From NCBI RefSeq assembly GCF_013618625.1, contig NZ_JABRWO010000006.1:310001-374000 (forward strand): DNA of 64,000 nt. Direction: 5' to 3'. Positions 8,617 through 17,995 of the stretch are shown one piece after another. The first letter of the stretch is position 1; each line of letters begins with the position of its first letter. A model generated the notes under the pieces. The model had not been told where the DNA came from and did no database searches. It worked only from the letters and a program-made list of their open reading frames with translations. The DNA comes from Bremerella alba (GTDB lineage Bacteria > Planctomycetota > Planctomycetia > Pirellulales > Pirellulaceae). The translations under genes and the position numbers were made by a program.

Positions 8617-8690
8617 GGCTCAGTGGCAATTGGTTGACCGCTCGAACTTAAAATTCGGGGACGCTGCGGGTTCGAATCCCGTCTGGGCCA
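8617..8690 (+). tRNA. tRNA-Leu(TAA) lacking the long variable arm
   Basis: Acceptor GGCTCAG (8617-8623) pairs fully with CTGGGCC (8683-8689); discriminator A8690. The anticodon stem TCGAA/TTCGG encloses CTTAAAA, giving TAA (reads UUA, Leu). The T arm GCGGG-TTCGAAT-CCCGT pairs. The D region (A-A-T-T-G-G-T-T-G-A) resembles Leu tRNAs. The variable region is only seven bases (8659-8665). It lies nine bases after the previous tRNA. Confidence 0.72.
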
Positions 8691-8713
8691 CTGCTGCGGT
8701 GATGTTAGTCGGA

Positions 8714-8789
8714 GATCAGGTACGCAAATGGGAAAAGCGGCCACGGTGAGAACGTGGTAAATTTGTGGGTTCGATGCCTACTCTGATCA
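8714..8789 (+). tRNA. tRNA-Leu(GAG) lacking the long variable arm
   Basis: Acceptor GATCAGG (8714-8720) pairs with TCTGATC (8782-8788), last pair G-T; discriminator A8789. D stem CGC/GCG around an A-rich loop with GGG. The anticodon stem CCACG/CGTGG is perfect around GTGAGAA, giving GAG (reads CUC, Leu); position 32 is an unusual G. The T arm GTGGG-TTCGATG-CCTAC has one wobble. The variable region is seven bases (8758-8764). Confidence 0.7.
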
Positions 8790-8805
8790 CTGTTGCATCT
8801 AGACT

Positions 8806-8892
8806 GGAAGGTAGTCGAATACGGATTGTCGGGCCGGTTTGCTAAACCGTGCGGCCACAATGGCCATGTGGGTTCGAATCCCATGCCTTCCG
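8806..8892 (+). tRNA. tRNA-Ser(GCT)
   Basis: Acceptor GGAAGGT (8806-8812) pairs with GCCTTCC (8885-8891); discriminator G8892. D stem CGA/TCG with a loop holding GG. Anticodon loop TTGCTAA (8839-8845) gives GCT (reads AGC/AGU). Long variable arm GGCC-ACAAT-GGCC (8853-8865). T arm GTGGG-TTCGAAT-CCCAT pairs with one wobble. This is the most normal member of the array. No CCA is encoded. Confidence 0.8.
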
Positions 8893-9051
8893 CTCCTTTT
8901 AGATCTTTTCCTGCGGATTCTTCTCGATTTCGTCGTGAAATGCCTTACCCGACTGGAAAGTCGGCAGGTATTGACGCAAATTAGTGGGTGAACCCCTTGC
9001 CGGTTTTCAATCGGCTAACCCCTGCTTCGCCCCAGTCTACGAGGACTCTTC

Positions 9052-10548
9052 ATGATGACCTTCGTGCGTTTTGTTTTTCTATTGGCGTTTCTATTGATCG
9101 CTCCGCTTTCTTTCGCTGTCGCAGCGGATGAGGTGAAGAAGCCTAATATTTTGTTCGTCTTGTGTGACGACCTGCGTCCCGACGCGGTCGGCTGCTTAGG
9201 TAGCGAGCATGTGAAGACGCCTCACATTGATAAGATCGCCCAGGAAGGCATCCTCTTCAATAACTCGTTTTGCACCACTTCACTGTGCTCGCCGAGCCGA
9301 GCGTCGATCTTGACGGGGCTTTATGCTCACGGGCACGGCGTTACGAACAACTTCACAGAGTTCCCGACCGAGATGGCGACGTTCCCGAAGCGACTGCAGG
9401 ACGCCGGGTATGAAACGGCCTACATCGGCAAGTACCACATGGGAGAAGACAACGACGAGCCTCGCCCCGGTTTCGATTGGTTCGTGACCCATAAAGGTCA
9501 GGGAAAGTACTTCGACACGGCTTTCAATGTGAATGGTCAGGGTGCCCAGGTCGTCGAGGGCTACTACACGCACGTCGTCACCGACATGGCGATTGACTGG
9601 CTTGCCAAGGATCATGGGGACAAACCTTGGTGCCTGATGGTGGGCCAGAAAGCGCCGCATAGCTTTTACTTTCCAGAACCGAAGTATGAACATGCGTTCG
9701 ATGATGTCGAAGTTAAGTACCCCAAAACGGCCTTCGACCTGGACGACAATCCGAAGTGGATCAAACAACGCCTTTCTACCTGGCACGGCATTTATGGACC
9801 GCTTTTCGATTGGCGTAAGGACTTTCCCGATGACAGCCCGGAAGGTGTCCAAGATTTCGAGAACATGGTGCACGCCTACTGGGGAACGGTACTCAGCATC
9901 GACGATAGTATGGGGCGTCTTTATGCCTGGCTGGAAGAATCGGGACAACTCGATAACACGGTCATTGTGTTCATGGGAGACAACGGGCTTCTGGAAGGCG
10001 AGCACGGCATGGTCGATAAACGCACGGCCCATGAAATGAGTATTCGTGTTCCCCTTATCGTTCGTTACCCAGAGCTAGGCCAAGGTAAAACGGTCGACCA
10101 ACAGGTGCTAACCGTCGATATGGCTCCGACTCTGATCGACCTGGCAGGGGCCAAGCCGATCAAGAGTATCCATGGAGACTCTTGGGCGAAATTGGCGACC
10201 GTCGGTGACGACGATTGGCGAAAGTCGTGGCTCTACTACTACAACTACGAAAAGCAGTTCCCGTACACGCCGAACGTCAGAGCCCTGCGAACCGATCGCT
10301 GGAAATTCATTCGCTATCCACATGGTGACGGGACGCCTGATCGTCATATGGCCGAGTTGTATGACCTGCAATCCGACCCCGGCGAAGGGACCAACCTTGC
10401 CGAGAAGCCAGAAAATGCTCAATTGGTCCAGAAGCTTCGTCAAGAATTAACAAAGCAGATGGAGTCGGTCGGGCTGACCTCGGCCACCGACAAGATGCCC
10501 ATCGACCAAGGCATCGGGTCGGAATTGCCAGATGAAAAGATCCGCTGA
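9052..10548 (+). CDS. Exported sulfatase (formylglycine-dependent, family S1 type)
   Basis: Predicted to hydrolyse sulfate esters, probably on sulfated polysaccharides or their fragments, outside the cytoplasm. The 498-residue protein has an N-terminal signal peptide ending near F-A-V-A-A. It then shows the metal-binding pair D39-D40 (L-C-D-D-L-R-P-D) and the maturation motif C79-S-P-S-R, in which Cys is converted to formylglycine. A second metal segment M-G-D-N-G lies near residue 305, and the C-terminal L-Y-D-L-x-x-D-P-x-E block is typical of the family. Two ATGs in a row (9052, 9055) make the start uncertain by one codon. The maturase is not in the window. Single gene. Confidence 0.9.
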   Translation: MMTFVRFVFLLAFLLIAPLSFAVAADEVKKPNILFVLCDDLRPDAVGCLGSEHVKTPHIDKIAQEGILFNNSFCTTSLCSPSRASILTGLYAHGHGVTNNFTEFPTEMATFPKRLQDAGYETAYIGKYHMGEDNDEPRPGFDWFVTHKGQGKYFDTAFNVNGQGAQVVEGYYTHVVTDMAIDWLAKDHGDKPWCLMVGQKAPHSFYFPEPKYEHAFDDVEVKYPKTAFDLDDNPKWIKQRLSTWHGIYGPLFDWRKDFPDDSPEGVQDFENMVHAYWGTVLSIDDSMGRLYAWLEESGQLDNTVIVFMGDNGLLEGEHGMVDKRTAHEMSIRVPLIVRYPELGQGKTVDQQVLTVDMAPTLIDLAGAKPIKSIHGDSWAKLATVGDDDWRKSWLYYYNYEKQFPYTPNVRALRTDRWKFIRYPHGDGTPDRHMAELYDLQSDPGEGTNLAEKPENAQLVQKLRQELTKQMESVGLTSATDKMPIDQGIGSELPDEKIR

Positions 10549-10675
10549 GTAACTTCTGACCAAAACTCTGGTAAACTGATGACACTTGAGGACGTGAGAC
10601 GGCGGAGTCTCGCGTCTGTCGACGGAATCGCATCATTCGCAGCATCGGTTAACTAACACGGAAGGTTTCTGAACT

Positions 10676-11857
10676 TTGGTTGAGCCAATCGAATTATCTC
10701 AATCGACATCCTCGGCGATGCTCAAGCGTACCAAGGTCGCTGCAACGCTCGGTCCTAGCACATCGCGACCGAGCGAGTTAATGAAGCTTGTTCGTGCCGG
10801 AGCGGATGCCTTCCTGTTAGACTTGTCGAAAGATGACCCGTCCGTATGGGATGAGCGTCACGAGGCAATTCGTGAAGTCGAAGGGAAAGTTCAGCAGCCA
10901 ATCACGTTGCTGGTGGACACACCGTGCCGTGAAGGCTCGACTGCCAATGAGACGTGCATTGCCTCCAACCACATTAAATGGATTGCCAATCACGAGGTCG
11001 ATTATGTTTTGACTTCGGTTCCCCGGGGGGCTCATTCCTTAGCCGAAGTCCGTAAAGTGCTGACGGCGTCTGGTAGCGATGCCTCGGTTATGGCACGCCT
11101 CGACCATGCGGGGAACTATCGAGATATCGACAGCATCATTCAATCAGCCGATGGGGTGGTCGTCACGGGAATGGGTTTCTCGGACCTGGAAACCTGGTCG
11201 ATACCTGTGATGCAAAAAATGGTTGCCCGACAATGCCAAATTGGGGCCAAGCCCTGCCTTGTTGATCGCGGCATTTTGAAGAACATGCTGCAGTCGGAGG
11301 AACCCAGCAATAGCGAAGTGTTCGATATTGCGAATGTCGTCTTTGACCATGCCGACGCTATTGTATTGGGTGAAGAGACGGCCTATGGAAGCTATCCGCT
11401 CCAGGCTGTTGAAGTTCTCTCGAAGACGGTCATCGCCACCGAGAGCCTGATGGAAATTACCGATCGTCCTATTAAGGTCGGATTTGGTCAGCCGCCCAAT
11501 ACGGCTGCGATGGCCTACTCGATACGGCATATCCTCAAGATGCAGGAAATTGCTGCAGTGGGAGTTTACTCGCACTCGAGCATGACGGCCCGGCTTATCG
11601 CCAAGAATTGGATCGACTGCCCGATTCTGGGACTTTCTGATTTACCAACGACCGTTCGCCAGATGGGAGTCTACCATGGCGTGGTCTCCCGACAGATGAA
11701 GTCGCCAGGCAGCACGGCTGAAATGCTCGCGACGACGACTTCGATCGCCAAGAAGCTGGGGCTCGTGGTGCCAGGAGATCGAATGATTGTCGTCTCGGAA
11801 CTACCAATTCGTTCGACCAACAACGCAAACGCGTTTGTGATCGAAACAATTGACTAG
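10676..11857 (+). CDS. Diverged pyruvate-kinase-like protein, probably inactive as PK
   Basis: 393 residues with the overall order of pyruvate kinase: [10 protein letters not shown] near residue 18, an A-D-G-V-V-V segment, the Q-K-M near residue 180, then [15 protein letters not shown] and E-E-T-A-Y-G-S-Y-P, followed by the C-terminal allosteric-type domain. Key catalytic motifs differ: the R-x-N-x-S-H segment reads F-L-L-D-L-S-K, the D-T-K-G-P-E-I-R block is D-T-P-C-R-E-G, and the metal/lysine K-I-E motif reads A-R-L-D. So pyruvate kinase activity is unlikely. The start is TTG (10676) after a GGAAGG site; ATG at 10718 is the alternative. Its stop overlaps the stop of convergent pstB by the four bases CTAG. 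Confidence 0.75.
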   Translation: MVEPIELSQSTSSAMLKRTKVAATLGPSTSRPSELMKLVRAGADAFLLDLSKDDPSVWDERHEAIREVEGKVQQPITLLVDTPCREGSTANETCIASNHIKWIANHEVDYVLTSVPRGAHSLAEVRKVLTASGSDASVMARLDHAGNYRDIDSIIQSADGVVVTGMGFSDLETWSIPVMQKMVARQCQIGAKPCLVDRGILKNMLQSEEPSNSEVFDIANVVFDHADAIVLGEETAYGSYPLQAVEVLSKTVIATESLMEITDRPIKVGFGQPPNTAAMAYSIRHILKMQEIAAVGVYSHSSMTARLIAKNWIDCPILGLSDLPTTVRQMGVYHGVVSRQMKSPGSTAEMLATTTSIAKKLGLVVPGDRMIVVSELPIRSTNNANAFVIETID

Positions 11858-12648
11858 CTGAATTCACCGCGGATGTATTGCCGGGTGTACTCTTCTTGTG
11901 GATCTTCAAAGAGGTGCTTTGTTTCCTTACGTTCCACCAGGTAGCCGGTGCGGCCGCCTTGGGTGGTGTCGACGTAAAGGAATGCCGTTTGATCGGCGAC
12001 ACGTTGGGCTTGTTGCATGTTGTGAGTCACGATGGCGATCGTGTACTTCTGCTTAAGCTCCTTCATCAGCTCTTCGATTTTGCGGGTTGCGATCGGGTCG
12101 AGTGCCGAACAGGGTTCGTCCATCAGAAGGACTTCCGGTTCCACAGCAATTGCCCGGGCAATACACAGACGCTGTTGCTGACCACCTGAAAGGGATAAGC
12201 CGCTTTGCTTGAGCTTATCTTTCACTTCGTCCCACAACGCGGCCCCACGCAGAGCATTCTCGACGACTTCGTCGTAGTTACCGCGGTAACCGTTGATGCG
12301 AAGCCCGTAGGTGATGTTCTTGTAGATACTCATCGCGAACGGATTGGGCTGCTGAAAGACCATTCCAATGTGGCGGCGAACGGCGACCGGATCGATGGTC
12401 TGACCATAAATATCTTGGCCACGAAAATGAACATGCCCTTCGAAGCGGAAACCTCGAATGAGGTCGTTCATGCGATTCAAGCAACGCAGGACGGTGCTCT
12501 TACCGCAGCCGGACGGACCGATGAAAGCGGTAATCTGTCCTTGCTTGATCGGAATACGCGTGTCTCGAACTGCTTTGAATGTACCGTAGTACAGTTCCTT
12601 CACATCGCAGTCGATGACCGTGTCGTCAGAAGCTTGGTTATCGATCAT
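11854..12648 (-). CDS. pstB: Phosphate ABC transporter ATPase PstB
   Basis: ATP-hydrolysing subunit of the high-affinity phosphate importer, 264 residues. Visible are Walker A (G-P-S-G-C-G-K-S-T), the signature L-S-G-G-Q-Q-Q-R, Walker B ([12 protein letters not shown]) and the PstB-typical C-R-N-R-M-N-D-like segment after Walker A (L-N-R-M-N-D). Last gene of pstSCAB, 26 bases after pstA. No phoU follows; the next gene is a convergent pyruvate-kinase-like gene whose stop overlaps this one. Confidence 0.95.
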   Translation of the reverse strand: MIDNQASDDTVIDCDVKELYYGTFKAVRDTRIPIKQGQITAFIGPSGCGKSTVLRCLNRMNDLIRGFRFEGHVHFRGQDIYGQTIDPVAVRRHIGMVFQQPNPFAMSIYKNITYGLRINGYRGNYDEVVENALRGAALWDEVKDKLKQSGLSLSGGQQQRLCIARAIAVEPEVLLMDEPCSALDPIATRKIEELMKELKQKYTIAIVTHNMQQAQRVADQTAFLYVDTTQGGRTGYLVERKETKHLFEDPQEEYTRQYIRGEFS

Positions 12649-12674
12649 GTTGTTATCGATCCTATTTCGGCCGT

Positions 12675-13601
12675 TTATCGTGTCGGTCCGCTCGATGAGA
12701 GGCTTTTACCAATCAGATTCGTCACCAGCACCACCAGCACTAAAACTAATGAGGCTGACCAGGCCATTTCTTTCTGGTTGTCTACGAACGAAGAAGAAAA
12801 ATTGTAAATGAGGACCGCCATCGAGGCAGTTGGCTCAGCAAGTTCAATCGACGTTGGTGACCAGTTGGACATGGACCAATAGTTACTAAACAGTGCGGTA
12901 AACAACAAAGGTGCCGTCTCACCCGCCGCACGGGCCACTGCCAGCATAACCCCCGTTATGATCCCCGGCAATGCAGTTGGCAATGTGACAAACCACAATG
13001 TCTGAGTTTGCGTAGCTCCCATTCCGATCGAAGCTTCCTTCATCCGGGAAGGAACCATACGAATTGCTTCTTCGGCGGTCAGGATTACTACAGGAAGCAT
13101 CAGAATGGACAACGCTACCCCCCCTGCATAGGCGGAGAATCCTCCGGTAACCAAAACAACGGCACCATAGGCAAAAACACCGGCCAGGATGGAAGGAAAT
13201 CCGCTCAAGACTTTGGCACAAAAGCGAACCACACTGGCCGTTCGGCTTTGCGCACCTAGTTCTGCCAGAAAAACCGATGCCATGATTCCAAACGGCACAC
13301 TAATCAGCGCCGCCAGGACGACCATAATGATTGTCCCGATCAAGGCATTTCCGAACCCGCCCCCTTCCTCAAATGCCGTGGGAGGCAATTCATAAAAGTT
13401 GGATAGCGTCAGCTTGGATGCCCCTCGATAGAAGAGCATGAACACCACGGAAACAAGGGGCACCAAGGCAGCGAACGTAAGGACAGAGGTGAATAAGCTG
13501 AGAAACATGCTCAGCAAAGTTCGCGGTTTCCGGAGCGACCGTTCCAATTGACGGAGCTCAATTTCGCCCAATGGCGACGATTCATTTTCAGGAGATGCCA
13601 T
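12675..13601 (-). CDS. pstA: Phosphate ABC transporter permease PstA
   Basis: Inner-membrane permease, 308 residues, about six hydrophobic helices. The cytoplasmic EAA-type loop is seen as [13 protein letters not shown] with T-A-L-P-G-I-I-T-G downstream, and E-T-A-P-L-L-F-T-A is characteristic of PstA. The start ATG overlaps the last base of pstC, so the two permeases are translationally coupled. Forms the channel with PstC. A charged cytoplasmic N-terminus of about 38 residues precedes the first helix. Confidence 0.94.
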   Translation of the reverse strand: MASPENESSPLGEIELRQLERSLRKPRTLLSMFLSLFTSVLTFAALVPLVSVVFMLFYRGASKLTLSNFYELPPTAFEEGGGFGNALIGTIIMVVLAALISVPFGIMASVFLAELGAQSRTASVVRFCAKVLSGFPSILAGVFAYGAVVLVTGGFSAYAGGVALSILMLPVVILTAEEAIRMVPSRMKEASIGMGATQTQTLWFVTLPTALPGIITGVMLAVARAAGETAPLLFTALFSNYWSMSNWSPTSIELAEPTASMAVLIYNFSSSFVDNQKEMAWSASLVLVLVVLVTNLIGKSLSSSGPTR

Positions 13602-14632
13602 TAACGCATTCCTTTCAGGCCAGAGGTTGCCCGTTGCAAGATCAGTGCGCCCAATATATTCACGACCAATGTGATGGCCATCAGGACCATCCCGGCGTAC
13701 ATCAGGACGCCGACCTTCATTTCGTCGCTTCCCGCTTCCGAAAAGTTATTGGCCAGTAGTGCAGCCAACGTATTGGCAGGTGAAAAGATAGAAACATCGA
13801 CGGTATTCATATTTCCCACGAGCATCGCCAGGGCCATCGTTTCACCCAATGCCCGACCGAACGCCAAAACGATACCACCAAAGATGCCACCGGAAGCAGT
13901 TGGCAGTACGACGGATAAAATAGTTTCCCAGCGCGTCGCCCCCAGACCGTAAGAGGCCTCACGCAGTTTTGGCGGAACGGCGACAAGCGCGTCACGGCTG
14001 ATCGCGGAGATGGTCGGGAGAATCATAATCGCCAACACAAAAGACGCGGTAATCATACCGGGGCCTTGGTAGCGTGTACTAAAGAGGGGAAACCACCCCA
14101 TATTTTCGTGAAGCCAATTGCATGGTTCACGCAGCATGGGCATCACCACAAAGATTCCCCACAGACCGTAAACCACGCTGGGAATCGCAGCGAGCAATTC
14201 CACCAGGTTTTTCAGGGCACCTTCAGACCAAGTCGGCAGCTTGCCCCAGAATCGATGAAATTGAATTCCAAACAGTCTTAAAATTTGAAATACGAAGTTG
14301 CCCAGGTAGCCTTCGCTGAGAAACACAGCCACGGCGATTCCGAAAAACGAGCCGATAAATAGGGCCAGAAGCGAGCTATAGAGTGTTCCCCAGATTTCAG
14401 GGAGGATTCCGTATTCGGACGTGTTCGGGTCCCAAGTACGGCCGGTGAGAAAGTCCGTCCCATACTCTTGAACGGCTGGGCTCGCCTTCCAGCTAATCTC
14501 GAAGACGATGTAAGCCATGACGATAATCGTCAGCCAGGCAAAAGACGAACAGGCAAATCGAAAAACTCGATCGATACCTCGCTCGACAGCCGTCGGAGGT
14601 CGAGAGATCGGCGACCTTGTTGGATGATCCAT
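13601..14632 (-). CDS. pstC: Phosphate ABC transporter permease PstC
   Basis: Inner-membrane permease partner of PstA, 343 residues with about six to seven helices. The EAA loop reads E-A-S-Y-G-L-G-A-T-R-W-E-T, followed by the PstC-typical G-R-A-L-G-E-T-M-A. An insert of about 40 residues between the first helices (around I-Q-F-H-R-F-W-G-K) makes it a little longer than enteric PstC. It lies after a strong hairpin downstream of pstS and overlaps pstA by one base. Confidence 0.94.
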   Translation of the reverse strand: MDHPTRSPISRPPTAVERGIDRVFRFACSSFAWLTIIVMAYIVFEISWKASPAVQEYGTDFLTGRTWDPNTSEYGILPEIWGTLYSSLLALFIGSFFGIAVAVFLSEGYLGNFVFQILRLFGIQFHRFWGKLPTWSEGALKNLVELLAAIPSVVYGLWGIFVVMPMLREPCNWLHENMGWFPLFSTRYQGPGMITASFVLAIMILPTISAISRDALVAVPPKLREASYGLGATRWETILSVVLPTASGGIFGGIVLAFGRALGETMALAMLVGNMNTVDVSIFSPANTLAALLANNFSEAGSDEMKVGVLMYAGMVLMAITLVVNILGALILQRATSGLKGMR

Positions 14633-14665
14633 AGATGTCGCAGCATGTTGTTGGTTGAAAGAAAC

Positions 14666-14692
14666 GGGCTTGGTGAGTTACTCACCAAGCCC
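14666..14692 (-). terminator. Attenuating hairpin between pstS and pstC
   Basis: GGGCTTGGTGAG (14666-14677) and CTCACCAAGCCC (14681-14692) form a perfect 12-bp stem with a TTA loop. It begins 11 bases after the pstS stop on the minus strand and is followed by a short T-rich stretch. Such a hairpin would let pstS be made in excess over the membrane subunits, by partial termination or by protecting the pstS mRNA 3' end. Confidence 0.8.
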
Positions 14693-14703
14693 GGGCAAAT
14701 ATT

Positions 14704-15744
14704 CTACTTTGCGGTGATGTTATCCAACGCGGCCGTAACCTTGCTGGTAACTGTCTCTGGAAGAGGAATATATCCGAGTTCCTCACTCGATTCTTGTCCT
14801 GTCGTCAGACAATATTTGATCATTTCCTTGAACGCTTCCATCTTCTTTGGGTCGTCGTACGTCTTGTAGGCAATGATCCAGGTATAAGTAACGATCGGCC
14901 ACGAATCCTCCCCTTCCGGGTCCGGTAGAAACGCGATCAACGAAGGTGGAAACTCAACGGCTGAGAGAGCAGCTTGAGCCGATTCAATCGTCGGCTTGAT
15001 GAACTTGCCGGACTTGTTTTCCAGCGAAGCCATTGAGAGGCCCGTCTTTTCGGCAAAGCCATATTCGACGTAGCCCAGCGAACCGGGCGTCTGATTTAGC
15101 GAAGTGGTGACCCCTTCGTTACCCTTGCTCTTGGTACCAACGGGCCAGTTTGGGGCCTTATTAACGCCAACATCACTGTTGAACTTCTCGCTGATCGCGG
15201 CCAAGTGCTTGGTGAAGACGTAGGTCGTACCGCTAGAGTCCGATCGAACAATGACGTTAATATCTTGGTCAGGCAGTTCCACGCCTTCGTTGGTGGCGGC
15301 GATCTTAGGATCGTTCCACTTCGTGATTTCTTTGAGGAAGATACCAGCATACGCTTCTCGTGAAAGCTTCAATTCGTCAACACCTTCTAAGTTGTAGGCG
15401 ATCACGATTGCACCAGCGGTCATCGGAAGTAACTGAACGCCGCGTTCGACCTTGGCCATTTCCTCTTCACTCATCGCAGAATCGCTGGCACCGAAATCGA
15501 CAGTACCATCGATTACGGAACTTACACCAGAACCACTGCCCACCGATTGATAATCGATTTGAACGTCGTCGTGTTCGTTGGAATAGGACTTGAACCATGC
15601 TCCATATAAAAGAGCTGGGAAGCTTGCCCCGGCCCCCTGAAGCTTAACTGCGTCGGGATTGCTCCCACCGCTACAGCCCACCGTGGCAACCATCATGGCA
15701 GCCAGTGCGACATACGAGCCCAAGATTGATAGAGTGTTTGGCAT
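14704..15744 (-). CDS. pstS: Phosphate-binding lipoprotein PstS
   Basis: Periplasmic phosphate receptor of the Pst importer. Start is set at ATG 15744 (346 residues); a GTG six codons upstream (15762) is possible. The signal is a hydrophobic stretch ending in the lipobox A-T-V-G-C. The mature part begins with L-Q-G-A-G-A-S-F-P and has Y-Q-S-V-G-S-G-S-G, D-F-G-A-S-D-S-A-M and R-S-D-S-S-G-T-T-Y, the phosphate-contacting segments of the family. First gene of the minus-strand pst operon; tandem repeats that may be a Pho box lie about 240 bases upstream. Confidence 0.94.
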   Translation of the reverse strand: MPNTLSILGSYVALAAMMVATVGCSGGSNPDAVKLQGAGASFPALLYGAWFKSYSNEHDDVQIDYQSVGSGSGVSSVIDGTVDFGASDSAMSEEEMAKVERGVQLLPMTAGAIVIAYNLEGVDELKLSREAYAGIFLKEITKWNDPKIAATNEGVELPDQDINVIVRSDSSGTTYVFTKHLAAISEKFNSDVGVNKAPNWPVGTKSKGNEGVTTSLNQTPGSLGYVEYGFAEKTGLSMASLENKSGKFIKPTIESAQAALSAVEFPPSLIAFLPDPEGEDSWPIVTYTWIIAYKTYDDPKKMEAFKEMIKYCLTTGQESSEELGYIPLPETVTSKVTAALDNITAK

Positions 15745-16239
15745 ACTTGGTCGTTTCCCCACTAAAGGATTACCAGGATGTTATTCAAGATCGTGATAAG
15801 AGACTTGCCGAGCCCTTGCAATTCACCCCCATTGGCGGGGAGACTTTTAACTCGACATGCCTCCGGCGAATTGCTTTTTTGAGCCCCTCAGTTTTTTTAA
15901 GAGAGATCCCCAAAGCATCCGCAAATTCACCCGTCAGACACAAAATCTAAGTGGTGTACTCAAGCATCACAACCCGCTACGAGAGATGCTCGCAAAATCT
16001 TAACATTGACCTTAACATTTAAGGCCTTTAAGTGATATCGCCGGTCGAATTCTGCACTGCTAACCCCTTGTCTTGAGCAGGGTCCTTGCAATCATCAGCC
16101 ACTACCTTGATTTTCGTTTGTTGGTTTTCGTCCCTTCATCTTTACAAACTGCCCAGCGAGATTGCAGGAAAAAGCTTGGCATTGAACTTGCTCTTTTTAC
16201 TACCGATTACCTATTTCGAAGTAAAAGGAGGGACCATAA
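15745..16239. other. Divergent control region between pstS and the epimerase operon
   Basis: 495 bases without a gene. It holds the promoters for pstS (leftward) and for the epimerase-VKOR-SPW operon (rightward), a pair of CTTAACATT repeats (see separate entry), and a strong AAAGGAGGG ribosome site at its right end. Short open frames here look non-coding. Confidence 0.6.
15999..16019 (-). promoter_or_regulatory. Tandem CTTAACATT repeats, candidate Pho-type box upstream of pstS
   Basis: CTTAACATT occurs twice, at 15999-16007 and 16011-16019, a 12-base period. Direct repeats of TTAACA-like units are known as PhoP sites in Bacillus and CTTAACCT units as Pho boxes in cyanobacteria. The place, between pstS and a divergent gene, suits a phosphate-starvation regulator. 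The period is one base longer than the common 11, so the assignment is tentative. Confidence 0.4.
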
Positions 16240-17340
16240 GTGAATACGGCACAGATTCAACGTCCGGTAGTACTGGTAACTGGAAGCGGGGGACTTATCG
16301 GGTCGCGAATTGTTCCGGAACTGCGGAAGTCATACACGGTTGTGGGCATGGATTTGCATCCTCCTGAGCAGAAAGCGGCGGACGTCGATCATTGGATTCA
16401 AGTCGACTTGATCGAAGATGAGAGCGTTGCCGAGGCATTATCCGAACTTCGAGCTAATCATGGCGATCATTTGGCCAGTGTTGTTCATTTAGCGGCCTAT
16501 TACGACTTTAGCGGGAAAGAAAGTCCTCTCTACGATGAGCTTACAATCCAAGGAACACGGCGGTTAATCCAAAATTTGCACCCCATGCATGTCGAGCAAT
16601 TCCAGTTCACCAGCAGCTTGCTTGTGATGAAGTCGGTCGCGGTGGGGCAGTGCTTGACGGAGCAATCCCCCACCGCGGCGGAATGGGCCTATCCTCAGTC
16701 GAAATTGGCCACCGAGAAACTGCTACGTGAGGAACATGGCGACATTCCGGTTCTCATCCTCAGAATCGCAGGCGTTTACGATGATGCGGGGCATTCGTTG
16801 CCTATCTCGAATCAGATCCAGCGCATTTATGAAAAACAGATGGAGAGCTATTTTTTTCCTGGGGACGAAAACTGCGGCCAATCATTTATCCACTTGGATG
16901 ACCTCACCCAGAGCATCGTGGCTGCCGTAGATCGACGTAATCAGCTACCAAACTTCAAGACTTTGCTGATCGGCGAAGAAGATGTCATGAGCTACGAACA
17001 GCTGCAGGACGCCATTGGCCAGCACCTCCATGGCAAAGATTGGCCCACCATACGAATTCCTGCCACGATGGCCAAAGCAGGCGCTTGGATCAAGCAAAAA
17101 ATGGCCTCGTGTGAAGAGGAAGAACCCTTCATTAAACCTTGGATGGTCGATCTGGCCGATCAGAATTACCCAATTAATGCGACCGAAGCAAAACAATGCC
17201 TAGGATGGACGCCCAACCATTCTCTTCGCGAAACATTGCCAAGAATTTTGGAGCGGCTCAAGGAAAATCCGATTGAATTCTATCAGGTCAACCACTTGGG
17301 TTCGTTGGAACCAAGTGAGCCCAAGGGGATGAACTCATGA
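16240..17340 (+). CDS. NAD(P)-dependent epimerase/dehydratase family protein (extended SDR)
   Basis: 366 residues. A Rossmann motif V-T-G-S-G-G-L-I-G lies at residues 12-20, the S of the active site in F-T-S-S, and the Y-x-x-x-K pair in W-A-Y-P-Q-S-K near residue 155, so the short-chain dehydrogenase chemistry appears intact. The closest recognisable fold is nucleoside-diphosphate-sugar epimerase; the substrate cannot be told. Start is GTG 16240, seven bases after AGGAGGG. It overlaps the next gene by four bases (ATGA), forming an operon with a VKOR and an SPW protein. The same trio is, from memory, seen in other bacteria, which suggests a linked function. Confidence 0.87.
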   Translation: MNTAQIQRPVVLVTGSGGLIGSRIVPELRKSYTVVGMDLHPPEQKAADVDHWIQVDLIEDESVAEALSELRANHGDHLASVVHLAAYYDFSGKESPLYDELTIQGTRRLIQNLHPMHVEQFQFTSSLLVMKSVAVGQCLTEQSPTAAEWAYPQSKLATEKLLREEHGDIPVLILRIAGVYDDAGHSLPISNQIQRIYEKQMESYFFPGDENCGQSFIHLDDLTQSIVAAVDRRNQLPNFKTLLIGEEDVMSYEQLQDAIGQHLHGKDWPTIRIPATMAKAGAWIKQKMASCEEEEPFIKPWMVDLADQNYPINATEAKQCLGWTPNHSLRETLPRILERLKENPIEFYQVNHLGSLEPSEPKGMNS

Positions 17341-17993
17341 ACTCCCCTCTTCCCAATACCGTGATACAAGGTTCAATGGATCACGCCCCCGTAAGTCCGT
17401 GGTCTTATAATCCGTCGGCCTGGTCCCAACGGGTTCCCGTTTGTGTATTGGCATTTCTGGCCGCGTTAATTGCTTCGCACTTAGCCGCATTTCAATGGGG
17501 ATTGATCAGTTACGTCTGGGACCCTGTATTTGGTGAGCAAAGTGCCAAGGTGATCGGCTCAGAGATCGCCAAGAAAATGGATCGTTGGGTAGGCGTACCC
17601 GATGCGGCACTGGGTGCGATTGCGTATCTGGGAGATGCCATCTTTGGCTTGGCCGGTTCTACGCGACGCTGGTACGAGCGTCCTTGGATTGTCATCTTGT
17701 TTGGCATCGATGTCATTCCTCTGGGCGTTGTCAGCGTCATTCTTGTCATGCTGCAGACATTCGTCCTTGGACAGTGGTGCTTTCTCTGCCTGGTTACGGC
17801 GGCAATTTCACTGGGGCTGATCTACCTGGCATATGATGAAGTCTATTCCTCGCTTCTTTTCCTTTGGAAAGTGTGGCGACGCAGCCGACGCGTTGGCACC
17901 TTGTGGATGGCCCTTTGTGGTTATCCGACCGAGGAAAGTGGCCGAGTTATCGAAGAAATGACATTGCCGTTAGCTGAAAGAAATGGTGAATAA
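17337..17993 (+). CDS. Vitamin K epoxide reductase (VKOR) family membrane protein
   Basis: Integral membrane oxidoreductase that in bacteria passes electrons from periplasmic disulfide-forming proteins to quinones. The 218-residue product has about four helices, the family block [11 protein letters not shown] near residue 87, and the redox motif C148-F-L-C151 in the last helical hairpin. The loop cysteine pair that many VKORs have before the first helix was not found, and no thioredoxin-like domain is fused. It overlaps the epimerase stop by four bases and is followed two bases later by an SPW protein. The missing loop cysteines mean a different electron path or a non-redox role is possible. 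Confidence 0.82.
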   Translation: MNSPLPNTVIQGSMDHAPVSPWSYNPSAWSQRVPVCVLAFLAALIASHLAAFQWGLISYVWDPVFGEQSAKVIGSEIAKKMDRWVGVPDAALGAIAYLGDAIFGLAGSTRRWYERPWIVILFGIDVIPLGVVSVILVMLQTFVLGQWCFLCLVTAAISLGLIYLAYDEVYSSLLFLWKVWRRSRRVGTLWMALCGYPTEESGRVIEEMTLPLAERNGE

Positions 17994-17995
17994 CA

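Noticed and set aside
8348-8744. Open frames on the minus strand across the tRNA array
   Set aside because: They translate tRNA sequences (the Arg-Asp-Ser-Asn-Pro motifs come from the GGGTTCGAATCC T arms), a well-known annotation artefact.
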